64,000 nt of DNA from contig NZ_MBPP01000045.1 of assembly GCF_001858325.1 (NCBI RefSeq), positions 62,001 through 126,000 of the forward strand, given 5' to 3'. The translations under genes and the position numbers were made by a program. The stretch comes from Marinobacter sp. AC-23. GTDB lineage: Bacteria > Pseudomonadota > Gammaproteobacteria > Pseudomonadales > Oleiphilaceae. The notes below the pieces were generated by a model. It did no database searches. It saw only the letters and a program-made list of their open reading frames with translations, and was not told the DNA's origin. Below, piece by piece: positions 1-9,651 of the stretch. Each line of letters opens with the position of its first letter. Within the stretch, counting starts at the first letter, position 1.

Positions 1-437
1 CTCAAGCAGATTGCCCGGCCCATGCTGCCGCTGGCACTGATGGTGTCTGCCTATATTTTTCTGCGGGGGCACAACCAGCCCGGCGGAGGCTTTATTGCCG
101 GTCTGATCACCTCAGTGGCACTGATTCTCCAGTACATTGCCAGCGGCATGATCTGGACTCAGGACCGCATTCCGTTCCGCTACCACAACGTGATTGGTCT
201 CGGCCTACTGTTTGCGACCATTGCTGGCGCCGGAAGCCTAGCTTCGGCTACCCCTTCCTGACCACCGCCTTTGGCTATATCACCTGGCCCATCGTGGGCA
301 AATTCGAGGTTGCCTCGGCACTGGTGTTTGACCTGGGCGTTTACATGACAGTGATCGGCGCCACCCTGCTGGCACTGGTCAGCATTGGCCGGCTGTCGCC
401 TCATTCGGCCATCAAGAGCAAACAGGAGGGCGTGTAA
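1..437 (+). CDS. mrpA: Mrp Na+/H+ antiporter subunit A/B, C-terminal (MnhB) part, 5' truncated by window edge and frameshifted
   Basis: The visible product is the C-terminal MnhB-type domain that many gammaproteobacteria carry fused to MrpA (PhaAB type). The frame open from base 1 shows the conserved stretch [14 protein letters not shown], followed by hydrophobic helices, and stops at 261. The continuation ([15 protein letters not shown] and two more helices) lies in the -1 frame and ends at the TAA at 435-437. Restoring one G at about 241 joins the two parts. The stop overlaps the mrpC start (TAATG), as usual in mrp operons. The protein is an inner-membrane part of the hetero-oligomeric Na+/H+ antiporter. 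Whether the upstream part is a full MrpA cannot be seen. The frameshift matches a genome-wide pattern in this window and is probably a sequencing error. Confidence 0.88.
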   Translation, partial: QADCPAHAAAGTDGVCLYFSAGAQPARRRLYCRSDHLSGTDSPVHCQRHDLDSGPHSVPLPQRDWSRPTVCDHCWRRKPSFGYPFLTTAFGYITWPIVGKFEVASALVFDLGVYMTVIGATLLALVSIGRLSPHSAIKSKQEGV

Positions 438-793
438 TGGAACTGTTATTTGCACTGGTTATCGGTGCCTTAACGGCATCCGGCGTTTATCTGCTGCTAC
501 GCGCCCGTACCTTCCCCGTCATCATGGGGATCACCCTGTTGTCCTACGGCGTAAACCTGTTCCTGTTTGCCACCGGGCGCCTCGCCACCGGCCAGCAACC
601 AGTCATCGGAACCTCAGCCAGCTATGCCGACCCACTGCCTCAGGCGCTGGTGCTCACAGCAATTGTTATTGGTTTTGCTATGACGGCATTCTTGGTGGTT
701 CTGTCCCTACGTAACCTGGCAGACAATGAAAACGATCATGTGGATGGCCAACGCGAGGAAACACCCCCTCATCGAAACAAGAACGGGAGGTAA
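437..793 (+). CDS. mrpC: Mrp Na+/H+ antiporter subunit C
   Basis: 118 residues with three predicted membrane helices, homologous to NuoK of complex I. The conserved motif FPVIMGITLLSYGVNLFLF sits in helix 2 (about residues 27-45). It is a structural subunit of the Mrp/Mnh/Pha cation/proton antiporter in the inner membrane. The start ATG overlaps the stop of the preceding subunit, which implies translational coupling. The last 25 residues are polar and presumably cytoplasmic. Gene order A/B-C-D-E-F-G is the classic one. Intact. Confidence 0.95.
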   Translation: MELLFALVIGALTASGVYLLLRARTFPVIMGITLLSYGVNLFLFATGRLATGQQPVIGTSASYADPLPQALVLTAIVIGFAMTAFLVVLSLRNLADNENDHVDGQREETPPHRNKNGR

Positions 794-800
794 CCGGTAA

Positions 801-2338
801 ATGACTCACTGGCTTATCGCTCCCATTTTCATACCACTGCTTGGCGGCATTCTGCAGGTCGTTATGGCTACGCCCCGATCAGCTTGCGCCGTACGTTGGC
901 ACTGACTACCACGTTGCTGATGCTGGTATCTGCTATCGTGTTGCTGGTGCTAGCCAGTGACGGCAGCTACCGCATTTATGCCTTCGGTAACTGGCAACCA
1001 CCCTTCGGCATCGTTCTGGTGCTCGACCGGCTGGCGGCACTGATGTTGGTGCTAACAGCGGTTCTCGGCTTGTTCTGTCACATCTATGCCAGTGGCGGTG
1101 CCGATAAAGGTAACCGGCAATTTCATACACTGTTTCTGTTCCAGCTGACGGGCCTGAACATTGCGTTTTTAACCGGCGACCTGTTCAACCTGTTTGTTGC
1201 CTTTGAAGTGCTGCTTATTGCCTCTTACGGGCTGCTGATGCACGGCGGTGGAACGGCACGAACGGTTCCCGGGCTTCACTATGTCACCCTTAATCTGGTT
1301 GGCTCCGCGTTGTTCTTGATCGGTATCGGCATAATCTACAGCGTTACCGGCACCCTGAACATGGCAGACTTGGCTGTAAAAATCCCACAAGTTACCGGTA
1401 ATAACCTGAACCTTGTGAAGGCCGGCGGCATGATGTTGCTGGTAGTTTTCGGCCTGAAGGCCGCTATTCTACCGTTGTGTTTTTGGCTACCCAAGGCCTA
1501 TGCCCGAGCAACCGCGCCGGTTGCTGCGCTGTTTGCGGTTATGACCAAAGTGGGCATTTACGCCATTGTGAGAGTCTTCCCACTGATTTTTGGGGAAGGC
1601 GCCGGAGAGCTGGCCAATCTGGGCATGGACTGGCTGTTCCCGCTGGCTTTGATCACTCTGGGCATGGGCGTTATTGGTGCTCTGGGTGCGGATAGCCTTA
1701 AAACACTGGTGGCCTGGCAGGTTATTATCTCTGTAGGAACTCTGCTTGCGCCCATCGCGCTTGGCTCCGTGGCGGGCCTGTCTGCCGCGTTGTTCTATTT
1801 GGTCAGCACCACTTGGACGGTTGCAGGTCTGTTTCTGGTTTCCGAATTGGTCACAAGCCAACGAGGCTTGGCCGGCGACAGCATTGTTACGGCACCGAAA
1901 ATGCGCCACCGGACATTCCTAAGTGTGCTGTTTCTTATCGGTGCTGTGGCCGCTGGCGGCTTACCACCTCTGAGTGGCTTTTTTGGCAAGCTAATGATTC
2001 TCCAATCCGTTGAGCCAGGTGTCGAAATGGCTTGGCTGTGGGGCGTGCTATTGGTTGGCAGCTTCCTGACCCTTATAGCCTACAGCCGCGCCGGCAGTAT
2101 TGTATTTTGGTGGAACGTGGACGGTCACCAGGAAACCCCCGAACCCATGAACAACAGAGTTTCGATCTCCACCGGCATTCTTACCTGCCTTACCATGTTG
2201 ATCGTTGTACTGGCGGGACCAATAAGCGACTACACTCGCGCCACCGCTGAACAGTTGCACGACAACCGTGGCTATATCAATATTCTGCAGACACCCGTAC
2301 ACGTTCCGCAGAGCCCGTTGGTTGAGGAGAGTAACTGA
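801..2338 (+). CDS. mrpD: Mrp Na+/H+ antiporter subunit D, frameshifted near the start
   Basis: NuoM/NuoN-like proton-translocating subunit with about 14 membrane helices. The ATG at 801 gives MTHWLIAPIFIPLLGG, a typical MrpD N-terminus, but that frame closes quickly. The rest of the protein, from ISLRRTLAL onward, lies in the -1 frame. One missing G at about 866 (GGG read as GG) reunites them into 512 residues. The functional family marks are present: the helix-5 region with FVAFEVLLIASYGLL (acidic residue) and the lysine-bearing MTKVGIYAIVR. The 3' end overlaps mrpE (TGATG). A TTG start at 884 would be an artefact of the break. Likely intact in the living organism. Confidence 0.9.
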
Positions 2339-2826
2339 TGTTTGATCGTCTGAGTTTTCCTCAACCCTGGCTGAGCTGGGTTCTATTCCTTACCTGGCAG
2401 ATCCTCAGCGATGGGGTAAGCGGCGGCAGCGTGGTGCTTGGGCTTATCCTCGCTTGGCTGATCCCCCAGCTCACTCACGGGTTCTGGCCAGAGCGACCTG
2501 GCTTTGTAAAGCCCTGGCGCATGCCGGCATACATACTGCGAGTGCTGAAGGATATCGTGGTCGCCAGCTTTTCTGTGGCTTGGCTTATTCTCAGCCCTCG
2601 TTCACCGCGCCCGGCTTTTATCAGTTACCCGCTGAAGCTTGAGCACCCGCTGGCGATATCCATTCTGGCGAGCACCATCTCGCTCACCCCCGGAACCGTC
2701 AGCGCGGACATAAGTGACGATAACAAAACCCTACTGATCCATGCGCTGGACGCTACCAGTGATCAGGAGGTTATTGACGCCATTCACAACAGCTACGAAA
2801 AGCCGTTGATGGAGATGTTCCAATGA
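2338..2826 (+). CDS. mrpE: Mrp Na+/H+ antiporter subunit E
   Basis: 162 residues, MnhE family. Two or three N-terminal hydrophobic segments are followed by a cytoplasmic domain containing the family signature LASTISLTPGTVS (about residues 113-125). MrpE is required for full antiporter activity and assembly in studied systems. Its ATG overlaps the mrpD stop and its stop overlaps the mrpF start (ATGA), so translation is coupled. No irregularity. Confidence 0.95.
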   Translation: MFDRLSFPQPWLSWVLFLTWQILSDGVSGGSVVLGLILAWLIPQLTHGFWPERPGFVKPWRMPAYILRVLKDIVVASFSVAWLILSPRSPRPAFISYPLKLEHPLAISILASTISLTPGTVSADISDDNKTLLIHALDATSDQEVIDAIHNSYEKPLMEMFQ

Positions 2827-3092
2827 TCACCACTGCTCTGTACCTCACCATTGGTATGGTGACCCTGGCCACGCTGCTCAACGTATACCGTTTAATCAAA
2901 GGGCCGGATGAGCCCGACCGGGTTCTGGCCATTGATACGCTCTATATCAATGCCATTGCGCTGATTATTCTGCTGGGCATTACTCTGGGCACACGCATGT
3001 ACCTTGAGTCTGCTCTGCTAATTGCGGTTATGGGCTTTGTCAGTACCGTGGCCATGGCTAAATACCTGAAGCGGGGTAGCGTCATTGAGTAA
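2823..3092 (+). CDS. mrpF: Mrp Na+/H+ antiporter subunit F
   Basis: 89 residues with three predicted helices. The conserved segment RLIKGPDEPDRVLAID (about 22-37) is diagnostic for MrpF/MnhF. Small integral subunit of the antiporter. It overlaps mrpE by four bases and is followed 15 bp later by mrpG. Intact. Confidence 0.95.
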   Translation: MITTALYLTIGMVTLATLLNVYRLIKGPDEPDRVLAIDTLYINAIALIILLGITLGTRMYLESALLIAVMGFVSTVAMAKYLKRGSVIE

Positions 3093-3107
3093 CAATTGGA
3101 GTAATTT

Positions 3108-3440
3108 ATGAGTCTGTTCGCGGAATACGCCATTTCGGCGCTGTTGCTATTCGGTGGTGGGTTTACGCTGGTCGGCGCAATCGGCCTTGCCCGACTGCCA
3201 GACTTTTACACCCGGCTACACGGCCCTACCAAAGCGACCACCGTGGGCGTGGGCGCCATCATGTTCAGCTCGGTTATCTACTTCAGCAGTGTCGACCAAG
3301 GTATCGATTTTTCGGAAGTGCTGATCACGGTCTTTTTGTTTATGACTGCCCCCGTGAGCGCCAACATGCTAGCCAAAGCGGCCATGCATATAGGCGTTGA
3401 AACCGTAAAAGATACCGAAGGCGGTCCTTGGCATCAGTAA
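3108..3440 (+). CDS. mrpG: Mrp Na+/H+ antiporter subunit G
   Basis: 110 residues with three predicted helices. The family motif GLARLPDFYTRLHGPTKATT (about residues 25-44) is typical of MrpG/MnhG/PhaG. Last gene of the antiporter operon. A purine-rich stretch ending about 5 bp before the ATG (ATTGGAGTAATTT) serves as ribosome binding site. No clear terminator follows before the next gene. In marine bacteria this complex supports Na+ extrusion and pH homeostasis, although the transported ion cannot be read from sequence. Confidence 0.95.
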   Translation: MSLFAEYAISALLLFGGGFTLVGAIGLARLPDFYTRLHGPTKATTVGVGAIMFSSVIYFSSVDQGIDFSEVLITVFLFMTAPVSANMLAKAAMHIGVETVKDTEGGPWHQ

Positions 3441-3533
3441 CGCTCCTTTGCAAGCTTCCGGTTTTACTCAATTTATGTCAGATTGAGCCAACTTCTCAGA
3501 TAAAACAAACAAACGAGAAAGAGGATTCCAGAC

Positions 3534-5177
3534 ATGGTACAAACCCGAATTTTACCCGCGGCGGAAAACGCCCATCAGTACCCTCTTCTGATCAAGCAAC
3601 TGCTGCTTTCGGGGCCCAGGTACGCCCCTGATCAAGAAATTGTCTACGCCAACCGGAGCAAATACACCTACACCGATCTGGTTGAACGCATCCACCGGCT
3701 TGCCAATGTCCTCACCGATGCGGGCGTCAAGCCAGGCGATACAGTGGCGGTTATGGACTGGGATACGCCCCGTTACCTGGAATGCTTCTTCGCCATTCCC
3801 ATGATCGGTGCCGTTTTGCATACCATTAACGTGCGCCTTTCACCCGAGCAAATTGTTTACACCATGAACCACGCCGAAGACGGCGTGGTTCTGGTGCACG
3901 ATGATTTCCTACCGATTTTGGAAGGGCTACAAAGCGAAATCACAACCGTTAAGACCTATATCCAGCTTAGCGATGAAAAAAACGCCAAGGATACACAGCT
4001 CGATACTACCGGCGAATACGAGGCGCTTCTGGCCGGCGCTGCCACAGAATTCGACTTTCCGGATTTTGATGAAAACAGCGTTGCAACCACCTTCTACACG
4101 TCCGGCACTACCGGTAACCCGAAAGGGGTGTTTTTTAGTCACCGTCAATTGGTGTTGCATACACTCGCCATGACCGGGTCGCTTTCCGCCTACGACGAAA
4201 TGCCACTACTGCGTTCGTCGACTGTGTATATGCCGTTGACGCCGATGTTCCACGTGCACGCCTGGGGCGTTCCCTACGCGGCCACCATGCTGGGGATCAA
4301 GCAGGTGTATCCCGGCCGCTATGAGCCAGAATTGCTGGCCGACCTACTTAAAGAACACAAGGTATCCTTCTCGCACTGCGTGCCAACCGTCATGCAGATG
4401 GTGATGGGCACGGAGTCGATAAAAACTGCAGACTTGAGTAACTGGCACGTACTGATTGGCGGCAGCGCACTAACTAAAGGCCTGTGCGATGCTAGCGCTA
4501 AACTAGGCATCCGTATGTACACCGGCTATGGCATGTCAGAAACCTGCCCGCTATTGAGTACAACGTTCCTGAAGCCCGAAGACCTGGAATTGCCGTTGGA
4601 GCAGCAAACCCCCAAACGGATCAAAACCGGCATTGCGGTGCCTATGGCTGATCTTGAGATTGTTGATAACTCAGGCAAGCCGGTGGCGCACGATGGCCAG
4701 GCCCAAGGCGAGATAGTCGCCCGAGCACCCTGGTTAACCCAGAGTTACTTCAAACAGCCAGATAAAGGCGAAGAACTGTGGGAAGGTGGCTGGCTGCATA
4801 CAGGCGATGTCGCCTCCATGGAGCCAAACCACGTTATCACCATCAAGGATCGCATCAAGGATGTGATTAAAACCGGTGGTGAATGGTTGTCGTCACTGGA
4901 TCTGGAAAACCTGATAAGCCAGCATGCCGCCGTAGCAGGCGCTGCCGTAGTGGGCGTTCCGGATGAGAAGTGGGGAGAACGCCCCCATGCTCTGATCACC
5001 CTGAAGCCAGGCGAGCATGCCACTGTGGAAGATATACAAAACCACCTACAGCAATACGTCGATAAAGGCGAAATCAACAAGTGGGCAATCCCCTCCCGGA
5101 TGGATTTTGTTGAAGACATTCCAAAAACAAGTGTCGGCAAGATTAACAAGAAGATGATTCGAGACCAGCTAAAGTAA
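3534..5177 (+). CDS. Medium/long-chain fatty-acid-CoA ligase, AlkK-like
   Basis: 547-residue AMP-forming acyl-adenylate enzyme that activates fatty acids to CoA thioesters. Motifs in order: ATP-binding loop YTSGTTGNPKG (about 187-197), adenine-binding TGYGMSETCP (about 328-337), the hinge region HTGDVAS...IKDRIKDVIKTGGEW (about 421-447) and the C-terminal catalytic lysine in SVGKINKK (about 533-540). The overall sequence resembles AlkK-type ligases found with alkane and fatty-acid degradation, hence the substrate guess; chain length is inference. Start ATG follows AAAGAGGA at a good distance. It is a single-gene unit closed by a bidirectional terminator. A second, different AMP-forming ligase lies at 26648-28329. 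Confidence 0.9.
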   Translation: MVQTRILPAAENAHQYPLLIKQLLLSGPRYAPDQEIVYANRSKYTYTDLVERIHRLANVLTDAGVKPGDTVAVMDWDTPRYLECFFAIPMIGAVLHTINVRLSPEQIVYTMNHAEDGVVLVHDDFLPILEGLQSEITTVKTYIQLSDEKNAKDTQLDTTGEYEALLAGAATEFDFPDFDENSVATTFYTSGTTGNPKGVFFSHRQLVLHTLAMTGSLSAYDEMPLLRSSTVYMPLTPMFHVHAWGVPYAATMLGIKQVYPGRYEPELLADLLKEHKVSFSHCVPTVMQMVMGTESIKTADLSNWHVLIGGSALTKGLCDASAKLGIRMYTGYGMSETCPLLSTTFLKPEDLELPLEQQTPKRIKTGIAVPMADLEIVDNSGKPVAHDGQAQGEIVARAPWLTQSYFKQPDKGEELWEGGWLHTGDVASMEPNHVITIKDRIKDVIKTGGEWLSSLDLENLISQHAAVAGAAVVGVPDEKWGERPHALITLKPGEHATVEDIQNHLQQYVDKGEINKWAIPSRMDFVEDIPKTSVGKINKKMIRDQLK

Positions 5178-5194
5178 TCCGATCTGATACCAAC

Positions 5195-5231
5195 AAAAAT
5201 GGCCCGCCAGGTTTTCCTGCGGGCCATTTTT
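5195..5231. terminator. Bidirectional intrinsic terminator
   Basis: A hairpin of about 16 bp (AAAATGGCCCGC... paired with ...GCGGGCCATTTT) has a TTTT loop and one bulged C. It is flanked by an A-run on the left and a T-run on the right. It separates the convergent acyl-CoA ligase and dadA genes and can end transcription from both sides. Confidence 0.9.
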
Positions 5232-5283
5232 TTCATCGTATAGCCGCATGGGCTAACAAGGCTCTGTAAGTCAGGGGGAGGCG

Positions 5284-6537
5284 TTAAACTCCTGAAAACG
5301 TAAAATCCACTTCAGGTTTTCGACCATCAACGATGTCAGCTAACGCAGCAGCTGAGCCACAGGAATGTGTCCAGCCCAGGGTGCCATGGCCAGTATTTAA
5401 GTAAAGATTGGCGAAGTGGCTCTTGCCCACATATGGCACGTTGGAGGGAGTTGCAGGGCGAAGCCCTGTCCAGAACTCGGCCTGATCCCAGTAACCCGCC
5501 TCAGGCATTATTTCTGCGGTTCTGCGTACGATAGCACGACAGCGGGTGTAGTTGAGTGTGCGGCTATAACCGCTCAGCTCGGCAGTTCCAGCCACTCGAA
5601 TGCGGTCGCCAAGCCGGGAATAAACCAGTTTGTATTCATCATCCGTAAGGCTCACATTAAACGCCGCCTCTTCATTCTTCACCGGTACCGTGATGGAATA
5701 ACCTTTGGCAGGATAAATATTCAAAAACAGCCCAAGCTGCCGGGCAAGTGCGGCACTGAAGCTTCCCAGACTGAGAACATAGGCGTCTGCCCTCATGGTT
5801 TCGTGATGCCCGTCCTTCAACACCTGAACCCCAAGAATACGTTCGCCTGCGCGCTCAAAACCAAGAACATCGGTGCCATAACAGAACTCTACACCGGCTT
5901 CCTGGCAGCGTTCGGCCAGCGCTTGGGTAAACTTACGTGCGTCGCCAGATTCGTCTTCAGGCGTGTAGGTTGCGCCCGCTATTTTATGCTGGATATTCTT
6001 CAGTGCAGGCTCTAGCTCCACTGCTCTGCTCGCATCGATAACCTGCCGATCACACCCGAGATCACACATAATACGAGTTGGTTCAAGCGCTGCGTCGAAC
6101 TCAGCCGGATTGGTGTAAAAGTGCAGAATGCCCTTGGTAACCTGGTCATACTCAAGCCCGGCTTCCTGGCGCAAAGCCTGTAACTGGCTGCGGCTATAAG
6201 TGCCAAGATTAACCATCTGGCGAATATTATGGGCGGCTTTGGCAGAGGTACATTGAGTCAGAAAAGACATTGCCCAACGCCACTGCGCAGGATCCAGCTT
6301 TGGGCGGAACAGCAGAGGCGCATCTGCTCGAAACAACCATTTCAGTACTTTTAAAGGCGCGGAAGGATTGGCCCAAGGCTCAGCGTGGGAGACGGATACC
6401 TGACCTCCGTTTGCATAACTGGTTTCCAGGCCGGCTTGGCTCTGGCGATCAACCACCGTTACCTGATGACCCTGCTTTTGCAAAAACCAAGCGGTGGTTA
6501 CTCCGATAACGCCTGCGCCCAAAACCAGTATATGCAT
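5284..6537 (-). CDS. dadA: D-amino acid dehydrogenase small subunit
   Basis: 417-residue FAD-dependent oxidoreductase of the DAO family. It oxidises D-amino acids (classically D-alanine) to 2-oxo acids at the inner membrane. The N-terminus has the dinucleotide-binding fold LVLGAGVIGVTTAW (residues 4-17) followed by an acidic turn VVDR. The segment LETSYANGGQVS (about 37-48) and the C-terminal NTGHGTLGWTHSCGSA are characteristic of DadA. Length matches the family. No alanine racemase neighbour (dadX) is present in the window. It stands alone and is terminated jointly with the convergent ligase. Confidence 0.92.
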   Translation of the reverse strand: MHILVLGAGVIGVTTAWFLQKQGHQVTVVDRQSQAGLETSYANGGQVSVSHAEPWANPSAPLKVLKWLFRADAPLLFRPKLDPAQWRWAMSFLTQCTSAKAAHNIRQMVNLGTYSRSQLQALRQEAGLEYDQVTKGILHFYTNPAEFDAALEPTRIMCDLGCDRQVIDASRAVELEPALKNIQHKIAGATYTPEDESGDARKFTQALAERCQEAGVEFCYGTDVLGFERAGERILGVQVLKDGHHETMRADAYVLSLGSFSAALARQLGLFLNIYPAKGYSITVPVKNEEAAFNVSLTDDEYKLVYSRLGDRIRVAGTAELSGYSRTLNYTRCRAIVRRTAEIMPEAGYWDQAEFWTGLRPATPSNVPYVGKSHFANLYLNTGHGTLGWTHSCGSAAALADIVDGRKPEVDFTFSGV

Positions 6538-6679
6538 ACCTGCCTCCTGTTAAAGCGATCCCGCAACGTTGAAGGTGATTCAGGTTTTCCAACGAGGCTC
6601 AGATCAGTATTCGGAAAAGATAATATTTATTCGCGTGCCTGAGTGTAGCGTGAGAAAGCCAAGCTTGCGTCTTATACCA

Positions 6680-7036
6680 TTAGCCACCAGAACGCTTTAC
6701 CACCCAGCCTTTGAGTTCCAGAAGTGGCACCAGCAGATCCCGCTGATCACCCTGAATTTCCACCACACCGTCTTTAACCGTGCCGCCAGTGCCGCACTTG
6801 GCCTTAAGCACCTTTGCATAGGCTTTAAGCTCTTTCTCATCCATGGGTATACCGGTGACCAGAGTGACGCCTTTACCCTTGCGCCCTTTGGTTTCGCGGC
6901 TCACCCGCACAATGCCATCACCTTCCGGGCGCTGAGCCTGGCGGCAGGTGCAGTCAGAAACCGGGTGACGACATTCCGGGCACATGCGCCCCTGCTCGGT
7001 TGAAAATACCAACCCGCCTGAAGATAGCTTTGCCAT
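6680..7036 (-). CDS. yciH: SUI1/eIF1-like translation factor YciH
   Basis: 118 residues from the preferred start, an ATG preceded by GGAGGGCAA; an in-frame start 57 bp upstream is less likely. The N-terminus carries a small cysteine cluster (CPECRHPVSDCTCR), followed by the eIF1/SUI1 fold with RETKGRKGKGVTLVTGIP and GTGGTVKDGVVEIQGDQR. YciH is a bacterial homologue of eukaryotic initiation factor 1; its role in initiation fidelity or stress translation is known only partly. Stand-alone gene on the minus strand, 69 bp upstream of nothing related. Confidence 0.9.
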   Translation of the reverse strand: MAKLSSGGLVFSTEQGRMCPECRHPVSDCTCRQAQRPEGDGIVRVSRETKGRKGKGVTLVTGIPMDEKELKAYAKVLKAKCGTGGTVKDGVVEIQGDQRDLLVPLLELKGWVVKRSGG

Positions 7037-7105
7037 TTGCCCTCCGTATATTGGGCATCTGCAGCCTATGCCCATAGAGCCATCTGCTTGCAAACGCCTG
7101 CTTTT

Positions 7106-7636
7106 TCAGTCCAGTTCCGGAGGATACTTGGTGAACATCTCGGCGACCACCTCATCAACCAGCTTTCTGCGGTTTTCAGGAGACTGGTTTTCATTCAAGT
7201 AACGACGACTGGCTGCGCGCCAAACAACTTCTTCAGACTTCGCATCTACCAGCTCGACCACAAGCTTCCCTTCTTTAACTTCACGCACTGGTGGCGGTGC
7301 AGACAGCCCCCAGCCGAAGTTGCCGGTACCAAAGCCCAAGCCAAGTCCGAGACCAGACTGCTCAAGGCGCTCCTGTTCCACAATCTGCCAGCTCACCAGA
7401 AGGTCGGCCTCCGATTGTTCTACCTTGCTCATGGCTTTGCGATTTAATTCACGCGCCACTGCACTCTGAACACGGTTCCCATCCAATGAAACGAACGAAG
7501 AATTGTCAGCGTCTGCCGCGAAAGCCCAAGTTGAGTAGTCGCCGAAAACCACCCCTGAGTTGTAATCCGTCACTACATTGCTGGCACACCCGGCCATTGC
7601 CAGTGTTACCAGCGCTACCATCAGAATACGAACCAT
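7106..7636 (-). CDS. DUF4136 lipoprotein
   Basis: 176 residues. An N-terminal signal peptide ends in the lipobox LAMAGC (cysteine at about 17), so the product is a lipoprotein, probably of the outer membrane. The following TDYNSGVVFGDYSTWAF and the C-terminal YPPELD match the DUF4136 family, whose function is unknown. A Gly-rich stretch (GLGLGLGFGTGNFGWG) lies in the middle, as commonly seen in the family. ATG start preceded by AAGGAGTAG. Confidence 0.85.
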   Translation of the reverse strand: MVRILMVALVTLAMAGCASNVVTDYNSGVVFGDYSTWAFAADADNSSFVSLDGNRVQSAVARELNRKAMSKVEQSEADLLVSWQIVEQERLEQSGLGLGLGFGTGNFGWGLSAPPPVREVKEGKLVVELVDAKSEEVVWRAASRRYLNENQSPENRRKLVDEVVAEMFTKYPPELD

Positions 7637-7711
7637 TGTCTACTCCTTAGTTTCTGAGAGTCTTGATTCCAGTATACGCACAAGACACTTAATCGATGCA
7701 CACTTGCCCGG

Positions 7712-8316
7712 TCATGCCTCAAAACTGTAATCCAGTTTATGCGCATCGCAAAATGCAATGAACGTTGCCATCTGATCCTCCGGAACCAAAACACGAGCAG
7801 TTACCGACAGACCATAGTCGATTGATTCCAGCTCAGCCGCGTTAACGTCACACCAGTGCCGCAGAGGCTGTTCATCCGAAAAATCCATTGTGATGTTTGC
7901 TGCACTAACTGGCTTATGAAAAATCCTTCCAACCTCTGAAAGCACACTCTCAGCTGCTCCGGCGTAGGCTCGCACAAGCCTCCTGCGCCAAGCTTGATGC
8001 CGCCAAAATAACGGATCACCATCACCAGAACATCGCCCATATCCTTGTGCTGAATCACGTTCAAAATCGGCTTGCCTGCCGTACCGGAGGGCTCGCCGTC
8101 ATCGTTCATTCCGGCTTCGGCCGCAGAGCCGGGGCGACCAATCTGGTATGCCCAGCAAATGTGGCGGGCATCGGGATGATCCTGATGCGACTTTTCCAAC
8201 CAGCTTTTCACGTCATCCCTGGAACCCACGGGCGCAATCCGGGCAATAAAGCGGCTTTTTTTTACGTCTGTTTCGCGTTCAAGGAAGCCGGCAGGTACGG
8301 GATAATCTTTTTTCAT
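7712..8316 (-). CDS. yigZ: YigZ/IMPACT family protein, frameshifted
   Basis: The N-terminal part (MKKDYPVPAGFLERE..., then KSRFIARIAP, DARHICWAYQIG, DDGEPSGTAGKPIL, VIRYFGGIKLGAGGL) is the conserved UPF0029/IMPACT domain. The C-terminal part (VRAYAGAAESVL...) is the DUF1949-type ferredoxin-like domain and lies in another frame. One missing base at about 7975 restores a 201-residue protein, the usual YigZ length. The family is related to the yeast Gcn1-binding protein Yih1; the bacterial role is unclear. It starts 20 bp after the stop of the histidine kinase and may be co-transcribed with it. An apparent 616-residue kinase-YigZ fusion is produced only by the frameshifts. Confidence 0.88.
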
Positions 8317-8335
8317 GAACTCGCCTGTGGTTTCA

Positions 8336-9651
8336 TTAATTAACAGCAAATATCGGCAGGCGAGCCACAACTTGCAAGCCTCCACGCTCGCTGTTTCTGG
8401 CTGTAATTTCACCGTCATGGGCCAGAATAATGTCTTTGGCAATTGCCAGCCCAGACCCCAGCCTTGCCCTCCCCGGGACTTATCCGCCCGGAAGAAGGGC
8501 ACAAACAGGTGCTCAAGAATATCATCCGCAACACCAGGGCCTTCATCCTCAATCGTAAGGCTTACCCAGCCTGCCGAGAATGCCAGCGCAACACGTACCA
8601 CTTTTCCCGGCGGCGTATAATCAAGGGCGTTCTGAAGGATATTGTCGAACGCCCGCTGCAACAGGCCCGCATCACCCAACACCGACACACCGGTGCTCTC
8701 AGGCATTGAGTCGAGCTTGCAGTCCACTCTCTGGTGTTCCGCATAATCTGCAGCATCCTGTAAAACGCGGTTCAACAGATCTACCGGTCGCACCGGTTCC
8801 CGTGCGATATCACCACCCTGCTCGGTAACCCGGTACAACGTCAGTATCTGCCCGGTCATGGTTTCAAGGCGTTCATTCTGGCGCAGAATGCTGGCCATCA
8901 ACTCAGCTTCAACACCGCCTTCGCTGGCAAGCTCAATAGCAACCCTCTGGCGCGCCAAAGGCGTTCGCAAATCGTGGGAAATATCTCGCAGCAGGTGTTT
9001 CTGCCGCTCCAGCAGAGTACAAAGCTGTTCGGTCATCGCGTTAAATGCGGCAGCTAGCTGCCCAACCTCATCCCGGCGACTCGCTATGCGCTCATTGACC
9101 CGCAGATCTGTATTGCCTCCGGCGATCGCCTGTGCCGTGCTTTCCATGTGCCGCATTGGCCGCGACACAAAGCGCGCAATCAGCCAGCAAGCCAGGGTAA
9201 TCAAAACAAACGCCAAGCCCATTTCCATAAACCGGAAAACACGAGGCTCCAGCCAGCCTTCACCATGCATTTTTGGCCAGGCAACCAGACGGTACCCATC
9301 ACCCACATCGACAATTGCGGGCTTTTGCCGATACCAACCGGATTTTATGCGTGAGCGGATAGCTGAGGGTAAACGGTTGTCATCATCCGCACTGATCATC
9401 ATAAGGTGCAAGCCTAGCTCATCCCCTTGTTCCCTAAGGAATCTGTGCGCTTCTCTGCGGCCACGGTTGTCACGGATGGCCGACACCTCAAACCCAAGGT
9501 CCCGCAGCTCAAGCTGACGCTCGATGGCTGCGCGCTCTCGGTCCAGCATTACCCGTGAGGCCAGGTTGCTGACAACCACTGTTACGGCCATGGCCAGCCA
9601 TATCAGCAGAAAAATACGCCAGAACAGCGGAATGATCAGCCGGCGCTTCAT
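8336..9651 (-). CDS. Sensor histidine kinase, CpxA-like, frameshifted near C-terminus
   Basis: 438 residues after repair. Membrane helix 1 at about 9-30, periplasmic loop, helix 2 at about 145-162, HAMP domain, then the phospho-acceptor box with His226 in RDISHDLRTPL, N-box with NILQNALDYTP, and G-boxes DEGPGV and the GLGLAIAK segment. The last box is split: reading frame is lost at about 8451 (GGGG read as GGG) and the end, AIAKDIILAHDGEI to ARLPIFAVN, is in the next frame. The start overlaps the regulator stop (ATGA). With the CpxR-like regulator and the divergent Spy-like gene this suggests an envelope-stress sensor; the exact signal is inference. Confidence 0.88.

Noticed and set aside
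7801-9651. A 616-residue histidine kinase-YigZ fusion protein
   Set aside because: It results from two nearby one-base losses; the real kinase stop, a spacer of 20 bp and a proper YigZ start are visible in the correct frames.
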